Shown here: positions 9,276-17,274 of the stretch, piece by piece | How the letters are laid out: each line of letters opens with the position of its first letter | How positions within the stretch are numbered: the stretch's first letter is position 1 | NCBI GenBank assembly: GCA_965230535.1 | Contig: OZ246010.1 | Coordinates: forward strand, 744,001 to 808,000 | Reading direction: 5' to 3' | DNA from: JAUILH01 sp965230535 | GTDB taxonomy: Bacteria; Bacteroidota; Bacteroidia; Flavobacteriales_D; JAUILH01 | DNA length: 64,000 bases | The notes under the pieces: generated by a model | Databases searched by the model: none | Told to the model about the DNA's origin: nothing | What the model saw: only the letters and a program-made list of their open reading frames with translations | Translations under genes and position numbers: made by a program

Positions 9276-10356
9276 ATTTCTTTAAACTTTTCAGCAAGCC
9301 ATTTATTTCTTCTTCTGTGTTAAAAGCATGTAAACAAATCCTAAGACGTTCACTTCCTTTAGGCACTGTTGGACTCATAATTGGCCTGACATCATATTTA
9401 TCTTCCTGAAGCTGTTTTGCCAGCTTCTTCACCTTGTCATTGCCGGCACATGCGTAAGTGTAGATTCCTCCCAGACCTCCACCCAGATTCACATTCATAT
9501 CCTGTGCTTTTGACTCCAGGTAATTCTTTTTGTCCTGAAATTCCTTTAAAATATCCGGACGCTTTTTCAAGATAGCGTATCTGGCTTCAATCTCTGTGAA
9601 GAATTGATTAGACGGTGCGGTTGAATATATGAACGGTCGGCTAAAATTGACCAAAAAATCCCTTAAATCATGACTTCCAACGATGGCTGCTCCGTGGAAA
9701 CCAAAGGCTTTACCGTAAGTAATAACTCTTGCGAACACCTCATCTGTAATTCCCGCTTCATAACAGAGACCTTCTCCAAGAGGACCATACATTCCTCCTG
9801 AATGCGCTTCATCAACAATGAGATGAGCCTCATGTTTTTTACATAAATCGGACACCATTTTCAAATCCGGGCCATCTCCATCCATAGAATATACAGATTC
9901 GATTACCACAAATACATTCCCTTCTGCCGATTGCATTTTTCGCTCCAGATCGTCCAAATTGTTGTGCGCAAACTTCACCGTTTTTGCCAAACTCAGCTGA
10001 AGACCATCCCTGATTGAAGCATGAGAAAGTGCATCATAAATAATGGTATCCTGCCTACCTGCAATACAGGAAATCAAGCCCAAATTGGCAGAATAGCCAG
10101 AAGAAAATACCAAAGCAGACTCTGCATGATGATGCGTAGCTATAAGCACCTCTACTTCAGATTTATATGAACTCTCCCCACTGAGCAATCTTGAGCCTGT
10201 ACGATTAATTTGATCAGTCCTGTCAACCTGCTCCAAATAACGTTCTAATCCCAAATAATTATTCGAGCTGAAGTCGACCATGTGATGATGATCTGACAAA
10301 GTTCTGAAAGCATTGAGATCCTTTCGTTCTGCTAGTTTTTGCTTAATTCTGTTCAT
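9268..10356 (-). CDS. bioF: 8-amino-7-oxononanoate synthase
   Basis: A 362-residue alpha-oxoamine synthase that joins pimeloyl-thioester and alanine to make KAPA. Motifs include FSSNNYLGLE, GSRLLSGES, VDEAHSGGMYGPLGEG and TYGKAFGFHGA with the PLP lysine. The sequence alone does not fully exclude 2-amino-3-ketobutyrate CoA ligase, but the bio operon context settles the call. Its ATG overlaps the preceding OMP stop in a TAATG arrangement, and its end overlaps bioD. Confidence 0.93.
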   Translation of the reverse strand: MNRIKQKLAERKDLNAFRTLSDHHHMVDFSSNNYLGLERYLEQVDRTDQINRTGSRLLSGESSYKSEVEVLIATHHHAESALVFSSGYSANLGLISCIAGRQDTIIYDALSHASIRDGLQLSLAKTVKFAHNNLDDLERKMQSAEGNVFVVIESVYSMDGDGPDLKMVSDLCKKHEAHLIVDEAHSGGMYGPLGEGLCYEAGITDEVFARVITYGKAFGFHGAAIVGSHDLRDFLVNFSRPFIYSTAPSNQFFTEIEARYAILKKRPDILKEFQDKKNYLESKAQDMNVNLGGGLGGIYTYACAGNDKVKKLAKQLQEDKYDVRPIMSPTVPKGSERLRICLHAFNTEEEINGLLKSLKKYA

Positions 10357-11048
10357 TATCTGAATGACACACGTGCGTTGAGCATGATTCCATAGGAGAT
10401 GAAATGATGTGTGATATCTTCGGGAGCTTCCTTACCAGAGTTGTTAAAATACTTGTACTCAAACAAACCTGAAAGTCCAAGATAAAACTTCTCCATCACT
10501 GAAAACTCAAACCCGGTTTTGGCTCCACCAAAAACGGACTTTCCCCAACGAGACTCTCCAAACAGAGATGTGCTTCTCACCATTGAAAAGGCGTAGGCTC
10601 CCAATCTTCCGGAAGCATACCACTCAAAAGTTCCTAAATCGTTTGTATACAAAGGCCTTTCAAATTGCACGTAAAACTTATCTGTCTTGAAATATTCGGG
10701 AAAACCAAAAGTCTGAAACTGCCCCTTTGTTTCAACATCCAGTGCCAACAAAGAGAAAAACTCGAAACTCATCCCCACTCCCAGCCTGTTATCTCCAAGA
10801 GGAAAAATGGTTTCTATCTCTACCAATTCACTACTCGTTTGGGCTTTTAATCTGGAATCTCCATCCACCAACTGCTGCCCGTAAGGACTGAACAATTTGT
10901 AGTCTGAAGTTTTTGACGACCAGGAATTCCCGGCAACTCCCAAGTTCACTCCAAAGTAGTATAAATTTGATTTTCCTGAATTAAAGAAGCTCTGTCCCTG
11001 AGCCATTCCTGCCAAAACAAGCGTTATGATCAGCAATGGCCATTTCAT
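10356..11048 (-). CDS. Outer-membrane beta-barrel-like protein within the bio operon
   Basis: A 230-residue protein with a signal peptide (cleavage near MAQGQS, residue 19) and alternating amphipathic strands ending in LNARVSFR, a C-terminal aromatic pattern seen in outer-membrane beta barrels. No named family is recognised. Both junctions are one-base TAATG overlaps: with bioB upstream and with bioF downstream. This couples it to biotin synthesis genes in translation, although outer-membrane location does not suggest an enzymatic step. It could be involved in envelope passage of a biotin-related compound, or be a passenger. Confidence 0.75.
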   Translation of the reverse strand: MKWPLLIITLVLAGMAQGQSFFNSGKSNLYYFGVNLGVAGNSWSSKTSDYKLFSPYGQQLVDGDSRLKAQTSSELVEIETIFPLGDNRLGVGMSFEFFSLLALDVETKGQFQTFGFPEYFKTDKFYVQFERPLYTNDLGTFEWYASGRLGAYAFSMVRSTSLFGESRWGKSVFGGAKTGFEFSVMEKFYLGLSGLFEYKYFNNSGKEAPEDITHHFISYGIMLNARVSFR

Positions 11049-12151
11049 TACTCCTGAAGAGATTCTACTGTCTCTACTTTTCTTGGTTCAAAATTCAAGG
11101 ATTTAGCTTTATTGGCAGCTTGTTTAGCCAAACGATCAGCTTCTTTTTGCTTGTTCGCTTCCAACACCTCATCTGTTGTAATTTCAGGTCTTTCGCCATC
11201 TTTAAAGGCAGCTTTCGGGTTTAAGCCCAACAACTTGAACAGCTCCATATCTTCATTATACTCCGGGTTAGGAGTGGTCAACAAGGTATCTCCGGCAAAC
11301 AAAGAACTTGCACCTGCCATAAAGCATAATGCCTGACCTTCTTCTGACATTTGAGTTCTACCAGCAGACAATCTTACAACACTCTTTGGCAATACAATTC
11401 TTGCAGTGGCAATCATTCTCACCATTTCCCAAATAGAGGCACTTTTGGCTTCTTCAAGTGGCGTTCCTTCAACCGGAACCAAAGCGTTAATTGGAACAGA
11501 TTCTGGTGGCGTATCCATGTTCACCAAAGTCAACAGCATTCCCAATCTGTCTTCTTCACTTTCTCCCATACCAATGATTCCACCAGAACAAACCGAAATA
11601 TTGGTTTTTCTAACGTTCTCAATGGTATTCAATCTATCCTTATAATCTCGGGTTGAGATGATATCGTCGTAATACTCTTCTGAGGTATCAATATTGTGAT
11701 TGTATGCGTAAAGCCCGGCCTTTTCCAATCTCTTTGCCTGATCTTCTGTTAGCATTCCCAAAGTACAACATACCTCCATGTCCAAAGAATTGATTCCTCG
11801 AACCATTTCCAATACCTCATCAAAATCTTTATTGTCTCTTACGCTTCTCCAGGCAGCTCCAAGGCACATTCTGGACGAGCCATTGGCTTTCGCGTTCTTC
11901 GCCTGCTCCATTACTTCATCATAAGGAAGTAATTTATGCGCCTGAACATCTGTATGGTATCGTGCTGCCTGAGGGCAATAACCGCAATCTTCAGGACAAC
12001 CACCAGTTTTAATTGACAATAATGAGCTCATTTGAACCTCCAAAGGATCATGGTGCAAACGGTGCACTTGAGCAGCTTCAAACACCAAGCTTAGCAAGGG
12101 TTTGTTATATATTTCTTGAATTTTTTCTAAAGTCCAGTTTTCCTTCTCCAT
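11048..12151 (-). CDS. bioB: Biotin synthase
   Basis: A 367-residue radical SAM enzyme that inserts sulfur into dethiobiotin. The iron-sulfur cysteines are Cys52, Cys56 and Cys59 (GGCPEDCGYCPQAARY). Other signature stretches are YNHNIDTSEEYY and RLSAGRTQM, the latter with the arginine that helps bind the [2Fe-2S] cluster. A C-terminal extension rich in K, A and E is not part of the usual core. It is the first gene of the bio operon. A 17-bp inverted repeat 29 bp upstream is a candidate operator. Confidence 0.97.
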   Translation of the reverse strand: MEKENWTLEKIQEIYNKPLLSLVFEAAQVHRLHHDPLEVQMSSLLSIKTGGCPEDCGYCPQAARYHTDVQAHKLLPYDEVMEQAKNAKANGSSRMCLGAAWRSVRDNKDFDEVLEMVRGINSLDMEVCCTLGMLTEDQAKRLEKAGLYAYNHNIDTSEEYYDDIISTRDYKDRLNTIENVRKTNISVCSGGIIGMGESEEDRLGMLLTLVNMDTPPESVPINALVPVEGTPLEEAKSASIWEMVRMIATARIVLPKSVVRLSAGRTQMSEEGQALCFMAGASSLFAGDTLLTTPNPEYNEDMELFKLLGLNPKAAFKDGERPEITTDEVLEANKQKEADRLAKQAANKAKSLNFEPRKVETVESLQE

Positions 12152-12179
12152 ATCTTTTCTTCAACTTATAAAGATACAA

Positions 12180-12196
12180 AGTAAATCGGTTTTACT
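12180..12196. promoter_or_regulatory. Candidate operator upstream of bioB
   Basis: A perfect inverted repeat, AGTAAA-N5-TTTACT, lies 29-45 bp before the bioB ATG. On the minus strand a near-consensus -7 box (TTACTTTG, 7 of 8) overlaps its proximal half. A repressor bound here would block bioB transcription. It does not look like the Escherichia coli BirA operator (TTGTAAACC half sites). Confidence 0.4.
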
Positions 12197-12203
12197 GAAT
12201 AGA

Positions 12204-12238
12204 TAAAAAAAATCCCCCTTAATTCGACTAAGGAGGAT
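12204..12238 (-). terminator. Rho-independent terminator after the small exported protein gene
   Basis: On the minus strand ATCCTCCTTA and TAAGGGGGAT form a 10-bp stem with one mismatch and a 7-nt loop, followed by eight T residues. It lies 25 bp beyond the stop of the gene ending at 12263 and before bioB. Confidence 0.75.
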
Positions 12239-12262
12239 ATTGGGAGGTTAGTGTAGCAGAGA

Positions 12263-12550
12263 CTAATCTCTGTATACTTTATTTCTTTCCGGAATTCTCT
12301 TTTCAACCCTGGCAGCCTTGGCAGCTTCTATTCTGGCTCTCATCAGATCTTCTCTCGGTTCTATAGTTCTTCTTTCAACTTTCATGTTCTCAACCTTTAC
12401 TGGCTGAAGTTTAACCTGTTCTACTTTGTGTACACTTTTCATCACCTTAGTTTGCTTAACAGGATCCTTTTTTAATCTATGTTGAGCAGATACCTGGTTC
12501 ATCATGCCAATACCTGCGAAAAGTGTCAATGTCATTAATATCTGTTTCAT
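12263..12550 (-). CDS. Small basic exported protein
   Basis: A 95-residue protein with a signal peptide (cleavage near VSAQ, residue 22). The mature 73 residues are highly basic and low in complexity, with repeated KV/VE pairs (HKVEQVKLQPVKVENMKVE) and then ARIEAAKAARVEKR. No family is recognised. It is monocistronic, with a clear terminator downstream, which supports it being a real gene. Confidence 0.6.
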   Translation of the reverse strand: MKQILMTLTLFAGIGMMNQVSAQHRLKKDPVKQTKVMKSVHKVEQVKLQPVKVENMKVERRTIEPREDLMRARIEAAKAARVEKRIPERNKVYRD

Positions 12551-12597
12551 AGTTTATTTTTTGATATAACTATAAACAATTCGCATGCCAAAAAACC

Positions 12598-12605
12598 TAT
12601 TTTTG
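12598..12605 (+). promoter_or_regulatory. -7 element 5 nt before trmD start (leaderless promoter)
   Basis: TATTTTTG is an exact match to TAnnTTTG and ends 5 nt before the trmD ATG at 12611. The predicted transcription start would fall at or next to the A of ATG. No TTG -33 element is seen at the usual spacing. Confidence 0.5.
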
Positions 12606-12610
12606 CCTTT

Positions 12611-13291
12611 ATGCGCATAGACATCATTACCGTTTTACCAGAACTGATCAGAAGTCCGTTTGAGGCTTCCATTCTGAAACGTGCAGCCGACAAAGGATTG
12701 GTGGAGGTTCATTTACACGATCTTAGAAAATTTGCGGTTAACAAGTACGGTAGCGTGGACGACTACCAATATGGTGGTGGCGCAGGCATGGTAATGATGT
12801 GCGAGCCAATAGCCAGATGTATTGACGAATTAAAAGCAGAACGCTCATACGATCACATTATATATATGACTCCGGATGGCACTACTTTAAATCAGAGTAT
12901 CTGTAATTCTTTGTCGTTGAAAAAGAATTTGATCATTCTGTGTGGACACTATAAAGGAGTGGACCAAAGAATTCGGGACACCTACGTTGACATGGAAATT
13001 TCAGTTGGCGATTACGTGCTTTCAGGTGGAGAATTGGGCGCGGCAATACTGGCCGATTCAGTAATTAGATTATTACCTGGTGTTTTAAATGATGAAACAA
13101 GTGCCCTGACCGATTCTTTTCAGGATAATTTATTGGCGCCGCCGGTTTACACACGTCCTGATAACTGGCGCGACCAAAAAGTACCAGAGATACTGTTATC
13201 AGGGAATTTCAAGAAGATTGATGAGTGGCGAATGGACCAGGCATACGAAAGAACAAAGGCACGACGACCAGATTTATTGGATAATGAGTAA
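12611..13291 (+). CDS. trmD: tRNA (guanine-N1)-methyltransferase
   Basis: A 226-residue SPOUT-family methyltransferase that makes m1G37 in tRNAs with a purine-rich anticodon flank. Signature stretches are RIDIITVLPELI, YQYGGGAGMVM, CGHYKGVDQRI and YVLSGGELGAAILADSV, which include the trefoil-knot SAM site. Length fits the family. It precedes rplS, as in many bacteria, but rplS has its own strong promoter here. A -7 box ends 5 nt before the start codon. Confidence 0.97.
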   Translation: MRIDIITVLPELIRSPFEASILKRAADKGLVEVHLHDLRKFAVNKYGSVDDYQYGGGAGMVMMCEPIARCIDELKAERSYDHIIYMTPDGTTLNQSICNSLSLKKNLIILCGHYKGVDQRIRDTYVDMEISVGDYVLSGGELGAAILADSVIRLLPGVLNDETSALTDSFQDNLLAPPVYTRPDNWRDQKVPEILLSGNFKKIDEWRMDQAYERTKARRPDLLDNE

Positions 13292-13308
13292 AATAAAATC
13301 CATAAGCT

Positions 13309-13347
13309 TTGGTTTAATCCAGATAATATATGTAAGTTTGCACCCCG
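13309..13347 (+). promoter_or_regulatory. rplS promoter with extended TTTGCACCCCG element
   Basis: A TTG at 13309-13311, a 21-bp spacer and an exact -7 box TAAGTTTG at 13333-13340 make a full Bacteroidota promoter. The box runs into TTTGCACCCCG (13337-13347), a sequence also found at rpmG and, with one change, at rpmB in this window. The leader to the ATG at 13375 is about 30 nt. Confidence 0.8.
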
Positions 13348-13374
13348 ATTTGGGAAAAATAAAGATTTTCAATT

Positions 13375-13734
13375 ATGGATATCGTTAAGCAATTAGAAGC
13401 AGAATTAGTACAAAACAATGACTTACCGGAATTCGGTTCAGGAGATACAGTTATTGTACATTATAAGATTAAGGAAGGGAACAAAGAAAGAGTTCAGCAG
13501 TTCCAGGGAGTTGTTCTTCAGAGAAGAGGTTCTGGTATGACAGAAACTTTTACCGTTAGAAAAATGTCTGGTGGTATTGGTGTTGAAAGAATCTTCCCAG
13601 TTGCTTCTCCGTTTATTGATAAAATTGAGGTTACCAAGCACGGTAAAGTTAGAAGAGCCAGAATTTTCTACTTGAGAGAGCGTACTGGTAAAGCCGCAAG
13701 AATTAAAGAGAAGAAAAGATTTCAAAAGAAATAA
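13375..13734 (+). CDS. rplS: 50S ribosomal protein L19
   Basis: A 119-residue bL19. Family stretches are FGSGDTVIVHYKIKEGNKER, QFQGVVLQRRGSGM, FTVRKMSGGIGVERIFP and RRARIFYLRERTGKAARIKE. It sits at the interface of the large and small subunits. It has its own promoter (13309-13347) and a strong terminator directly downstream. Confidence 0.98.
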   Translation: MDIVKQLEAELVQNNDLPEFGSGDTVIVHYKIKEGNKERVQQFQGVVLQRRGSGMTETFTVRKMSGGIGVERIFPVASPFIDKIEVTKHGKVRRARIFYLRERTGKAARIKEKKRFQKK

Positions 13735-13755
13735 GACTTTTAAAGTCTAATAGAG

Positions 13756-13788
13756 ATCCCGTTCCGATTGCCGGAGCGGGATTTTTTT
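13756..13788 (+). terminator. rplS terminator
   Basis: ATCCCGTTCCG and its near-perfect complement CGGAGCGGGAT form an 11-bp stem followed by seven T residues. The AATCCCGTTCC stem recurs at other terminators in the window (21086, 54237, 57727). Confidence 0.9.
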
Positions 13789-13842
13789 GTACCCATAGTT
13801 TTTTACTTAATTATTGTTAAAGTATTTGTTGATCCAAACATT

Positions 13843-13860
13843 AATCGTAATATTGCAATT
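13843..13860. promoter_or_regulatory. Candidate ArsR operator
   Basis: An 18-bp imperfect palindrome centred on AATATT (AATCGTAATATTGCAATT, 14 of 18 positions symmetric) lies 12-30 bp before the arsR ATG. This resembles the AT-rich, AATATT-centred operators of ArsR/SmtB regulators and suggests autoregulation. Confidence 0.5.
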
Positions 13861-13872
13861 AAACAATTAACT

Positions 13873-14202
13873 ATGGGCGTATCTAAAACTGAAATGTTCA
13901 CCAGTCTTCAAAACGAGATTGCTCTTTTCGCAAAAGCGTTTGGTCATCCTGCACGTGTTGCCATCTTACAACATCTGTTCAAAATCAATACTTGCGTTTG
14001 CGGTGATTTGGTTAAAGAAATTGGCCTGGCGCAACCCACGATTTCTCAACACCTCAAAGAACTTAAACACCTTGGTCTCATTAAAGGCAACGTTGAAGGC
14101 ACCAGTGTTTGCTACTGCATCAACACGGAGAAGTGGACGGAAATGAAAGACCTCATGAACAGGTTTCTTGATCAGGACGCCCTGACAAACGATTGTTGCT
14201 AA
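13873..14202 (+). CDS. ArsR/SmtB-family metalloregulator
   Basis: A 109-residue winged-helix repressor. I start it at the ATG at 13873 (MGVSKTEMF); the frame stays open upstream but that part is operator and terminator DNA. Cys41 and Cys43 (NTCVCGDLV) match the classical CVC metal-sensing position, and Cys80/Cys82 and a terminal Cys108-Cys109 pair add thiols. The recognition helix is AQPTISQHLKELKHLGLI. It heads a three-gene operon with a DUF6428 protein and an LMW phosphatase, so an arsenite sensor is the likely role. Confidence 0.9.
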   Translation: MGVSKTEMFTSLQNEIALFAKAFGHPARVAILQHLFKINTCVCGDLVKEIGLAQPTISQHLKELKHLGLIKGNVEGTSVCYCINTEKWTEMKDLMNRFLDQDALTNDCC

Positions 14203-14234
14203 ACGATATTATTTAAACATTAAAATACAATACA

Positions 14235-14693
14235 ATGACACTTTCAGACATTAAAAACAAGTTGACTCAACTCGACAAAATTGCTTTTCAACTCCCAAAC
14301 GGAGAATTGGTTCCAAGTCATTTTCACGTGACTGAAGTTGGCAAGGTTTCCAAACACTTTATCGACTGTGGTGGTACTATCAGAAATGAAGAACGCGTTA
14401 ACTTCCAATTATGGGATGCTGACGATTATGATCACAGATTACATCCGGAGAAACTAATCAAGATCATAGAACTATCAGAGTCGAAATTAGGAATTGGTGA
14501 TTTGGAGATTGAAGTTGAATACCAGGGAGACACTATTGGAAAGTATGGACTAGACTTTGATGGCACCAATTTTCTGTTGACCGGCACAGCAACAGATTGC
14601 TTAGCCAAAGACAAATGCGGTGTTCCTGAAGAAAAGCCAAAAGTAAAATTATCCGATATGCAATCCTGCGCACCAGGTAGTGGCTGCTGTTAA
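14235..14693 (+). CDS. DUF6428 family protein with cysteine-rich tail
   Basis: A 152-residue protein of DUF6428, a family commonly found between arsR and arsC genes in Bacteroidota. Recognisable parts are PSHFHVTEVGKV, IDCGGTIR and WDADDYDHRLHPEKL. Six cysteines are present, four of them in the last 31 residues (Cys128, Cys145 and the terminal Cys151-Cys152), forming a DCLAKDKCGV segment and a CAPGSGCC end. The tail suggests thiophilic metalloid binding, which is inference. The gap to arsR is 32 bp and to the next gene 11 bp. Confidence 0.8.
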   Translation: MTLSDIKNKLTQLDKIAFQLPNGELVPSHFHVTEVGKVSKHFIDCGGTIRNEERVNFQLWDADDYDHRLHPEKLIKIIELSESKLGIGDLEIEVEYQGDTIGKYGLDFDGTNFLLTGTATDCLAKDKCGVPEEKPKVKLSDMQSCAPGSGCC

Positions 14694-14704
14694 TTAGTTA
14701 AGAT

Positions 14705-15325
14705 ATGAACATGTTATATCCGCAACTGGAACAAGTGGTCAGATCGTTAGATGTTGAGACAATTTCCAGCGACCGCAAAGAAGTACTGCAAGCTTTCATT
14801 GATTATCTAAGGAATAAAACTGATAACAACCGGTCCATTAGACTGAACTTTATATGCACACACAACTCCAGGAGAAGTCATTTGTCGCAAATCTGGGCAC
14901 AAACCATGGCTTGTTATTTTGGGATAGATCGTGTGACTTGTTATTCTGGCGGAACAGAAAGCACGGCATTGTTTCCAATGGTGGCAGAAACGCTTGAAAA
15001 AACGGGATTCGAAATCAAAATCATTGCAAAAACCGATAACCCGGTATACAACATTAAATATTCTGAAAATCTACCTCCGATTATCGGTTTTTCTAAACTT
15101 CTGGACGATGAATTTAATCCGAAGACAGAATTTGCAGCCATCATGACCTGCTCTCAAGCAGATGAGGGTTGCCCGTTTGTTACAGGAGCTGATGGCCGCA
15201 TTGCTCTTTCTTATGAAGATCCAAAGCTATTTGACAATACTCCCCAACAAGCGGATAAATACACGGAAAGGAGTCTGCAAATAGCAACAGAAATGTATTA
15301 CGTTTTCTCAAAGGTCTCGGCTTAA
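14705..15325 (+). CDS. LMW protein-tyrosine-phosphatase-like arsenate reductase
   Basis: A 206-residue protein with a roughly 45-residue helical N-terminal extension and then a low-molecular-weight phosphatase fold. The catalytic loop is CTHNSRRS (Cys51, Arg57; CX5R). A second cysteine motif, TCSQADEGCPF near residue 150, could supply resolving thiols, and YEDPKLFDN holds the aspartate expected as general acid. The arsR context favours arsenate reduction over protein dephosphorylation. No arsenite exporter follows. The stop codon lies within a hairpin. Confidence 0.83.
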   Translation: MNMLYPQLEQVVRSLDVETISSDRKEVLQAFIDYLRNKTDNNRSIRLNFICTHNSRRSHLSQIWAQTMACYFGIDRVTCYSGGTESTALFPMVAETLEKTGFEIKIIAKTDNPVYNIKYSENLPPIIGFSKLLDDEFNPKTEFAAIMTCSQADEGCPFVTGADGRIALSYEDPKLFDNTPQQADKYTERSLQIATEMYYVFSKVSA

Positions 15326-15336
15326 ACCGAGCCTTT
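15310..15336. terminator. Hairpin at the convergent junction of the ars-type operon and a TonB-like gene
   Basis: AAAGG-t-CTCGG pairs with CCGAG-CCTTT around a 6-nt loop and includes the stop codon of the phosphatase gene. No T tract follows on either strand, so it may be a weak terminator or a 3'-end protecting hairpin shared by the two convergent transcripts. Confidence 0.4.
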
Positions 15337-15340
15337 GGGA

Positions 15341-15694
15341 CTAATCTAAATCGAACTCAACCGGCAACCTGTAAGTTCCGTTTAGACCTAACTTAGAAAT
15401 GGTTTCCTGATGCTGGTCATTCAGAACTTTCAGCACTCTAACCGCTTCTGCTTCCAAATTGTACCCACGGTTGGTCAAACTCTTGATGTTCGTGATTTTT
15501 CCTGATTCATCAACTTTAAACTCCACCACCACGGTAGTTTCAACCTTTTCTTTCTTAGCCAATTTAGGATACTTCACATACTTATTGAAAAGTGATTGAA
15601 AATTGCTTTTCTTCCCGTCTCCATTGCCATAGGAACCTGCCATAGACATGCTTGAAACAAAAAATAAACTGAGTAATAGGACTGTCTTTTTCAT
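15341..15694 (-). CDS. Secreted TonB C-terminal-like domain protein
   Basis: A 117-residue protein with a signal peptide (cleavage near SMAG, residue 20) and one TonB C-terminal-like fold: YVKYPKLAKKEKVETTVVVEF, then VDESGKITNIKSL and AEAVRVLKVL. It lacks the membrane helix and Pro-rich linker of energy-transducing TonB, so it is probably a soluble periplasmic domain protein. It is convergent with the ars-type operon. Confidence 0.75.
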   Translation of the reverse strand: MKKTVLLLSLFFVSSMSMAGSYGNGDGKKSNFQSLFNKYVKYPKLAKKEKVETTVVVEFKVDESGKITNIKSLTNRGYNLEAEAVRVLKVLNDQHQETISKLGLNGTYRLPVEFDLD

Positions 15695-15806
15695 AATTTT
15701 CGTGTTTTTAGATGTGACGCTTGTCTCTTTTAAAAGTTACAGAGGTCATATTTTTTAACAGATTTTATGATTTATTTTGTCCTTCTGAAATGCACCAAAA
15801 CACGCT

Positions 15807-16109
15807 ATGAATAAGAAAGTCGGTCTCTGGTTAATCTACCTTGTTTTAGTCGTAATTACGGTCTTTATCGCAATCAATTATGGCGATTCGAAGGCGGCCT
15901 ACCATGAAGTTGCGGACAAATACACAACTCATCCGGACTATCCGGATGACATTCCAAAAGACTTGCAAGATGAATTGAATCAAGCATGGAAAGACTACTA
16001 CATCACTGCAACACTAGGAATTTGGGCAGCTGGAATTCTTCATGTAATCCTGATAGGAAGGTATCTCTTCAAATACTTCAGAAGAGCGAAAAGCGGTGAT
16101 TCAAACTAA
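15807..16109 (+). CDS. Small two-helix membrane protein
   Basis: A 100-residue protein with hydrophobic helices at about residues 6-24 (LWLIYLVLVVITVFIAINYG region) and 71-90 (TATLGIWAAGILHVILIG), separated by an acidic loop. No family is recognised. It stands alone, with a weak hairpin downstream. Confidence 0.55.
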   Translation: MNKKVGLWLIYLVLVVITVFIAINYGDSKAAYHEVADKYTTHPDYPDDIPKDLQDELNQAWKDYYITATLGIWAAGILHVILIGRYLFKYFRRAKSGDSN

Positions 16110-16142
16110 CTTCAATCTTGATTTTTCGTAATTTGAAGCTTT

Positions 16143-16171
16143 AAACCCAAAACCCGTGTTTGGTTTAATTT
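16143..16171 (+). terminator. Weak terminator-like hairpin
   Basis: AAACCCAAAAC can pair imperfectly with GTGTTTGGTTT, followed by the T-rich TAATTTCTT. It lies 33 bp after the small membrane protein gene. Confidence 0.3.
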
Positions 16172-16206
16172 CTTATGGAAATAGTTTCAAACCAGCTCTA
16201 TAAAGC

Positions 16207-17265
16207 ATGAAAATCGCAAAAAACCACCTGCTCATCCTAATCTGTAGCTTGCTCTCAGGTCCGTCGTTTGCGCAAACCGACAGTACTTTTAAAATTGCCT
16301 TTGGTTCTTGCGGGCATCAAAATCACCCACTTCCGATTTTTAATTCTGTTGTAGATCATGATCCGGATGTATTCGTATTTCTAGGAGATAATATTTACGG
16401 TGACACAAAGGAAATGGACACACTCAGAGCCAAGTATCAACGTCTGGAAAAGAAACCAAGTTTTCAAAACCTCAAACAAAATGTAGAGATTATTGCTACC
16501 TGGGACGACCATGATTTTGGATGGAATGACGCTGGAAAGCACTACTCGTTTAAAGAGGAATCTAAAGCTATTTTTCTTGATTTCTTCGAAGAACCGGATA
16601 GCAGCGAACGTAGGAAGCACAAAGGCATTTACCATTCTTATGAATACCAACATCAAGGCAAGATCATACAGATTATTTTGTTGGATGAAAGAACTTTTAG
16701 AGACGACATCAAACCCTATGAAGGTGAATTCGACGAGGACAGCAGATATTTCTACAAACTGGATTATGCCCCTCACCCCTACTCTGAAAACCCAAGCATG
16801 CTGGGAGAGGAACAATGGACCTGGCTGGAAAAGGAGTTAAGGAAACCAGCCGATTTGAGAATTATTGGTTCTGGCACTCAATTTGGAATCGAGTTCAATG
16901 GTTATGAATCATGGGCCAATTTCCCTAACGAACAGCTCAAGTTTTTAAACCTCATAAAACAAACAGGAGCCGATGGTGTTTTATTCATTTCGGGAGATGT
17001 GCATTACGCTGAGATTTCGAAAATGGACATAAGAAATCTGTATCCTATTTATGACATCACGGCCAGTGGTCTCTCCTCTACCTGGCACTTTGCTACTCCG
17101 AATGCGTATAGAATTGAAGGGCCTGTTATGGAAAATCACTTTGGGCTTTTAACAGTAGATTTTAATGCGGAGACGCCAAACGTGAAAGCAGAAATTTGGG
17201 ATATCAATGATAACCAAAGAATAGAATACACAATCGACTTAAATGAATTAGTTTTAGAGCGCTAA
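16207..17265 (+). CDS. PhoD-like alkaline phosphatase family metallophosphoesterase
   Basis: A 352-residue exported protein with a signal peptide to about residue 22 (SFAQ). Metal-site motifs follow the PhoD-like order: AFGSCGHQN, FLGDNIYGDT, ATWDDHDFGWND and FISGDVHYAEIS. The domain lacks the long N-terminal region of Bacillus PhoD. The natural substrate (phosphodiester or phosphomonoester) cannot be read. The next gene starts 9 bp downstream. Confidence 0.9.
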   Translation: MKIAKNHLLILICSLLSGPSFAQTDSTFKIAFGSCGHQNHPLPIFNSVVDHDPDVFVFLGDNIYGDTKEMDTLRAKYQRLEKKPSFQNLKQNVEIIATWDDHDFGWNDAGKHYSFKEESKAIFLDFFEEPDSSERRKHKGIYHSYEYQHQGKIIQIILLDERTFRDDIKPYEGEFDEDSRYFYKLDYAPHPYSENPSMLGEEQWTWLEKELRKPADLRIIGSGTQFGIEFNGYESWANFPNEQLKFLNLIKQTGADGVLFISGDVHYAEISKMDIRNLYPIYDITASGLSSTWHFATPNAYRIEGPVMENHFGLLTVDFNAETPNVKAEIWDINDNQRIEYTIDLNELVLER

Positions 17266-17274
17266 TCAGAGGAA

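Noticed and set aside
13768..13872. N-terminal extension of arsR from an upstream ATG
   Set aside because: It overlaps the rplS terminator and the operator; the ATG at 13873 gives the family's normal length.
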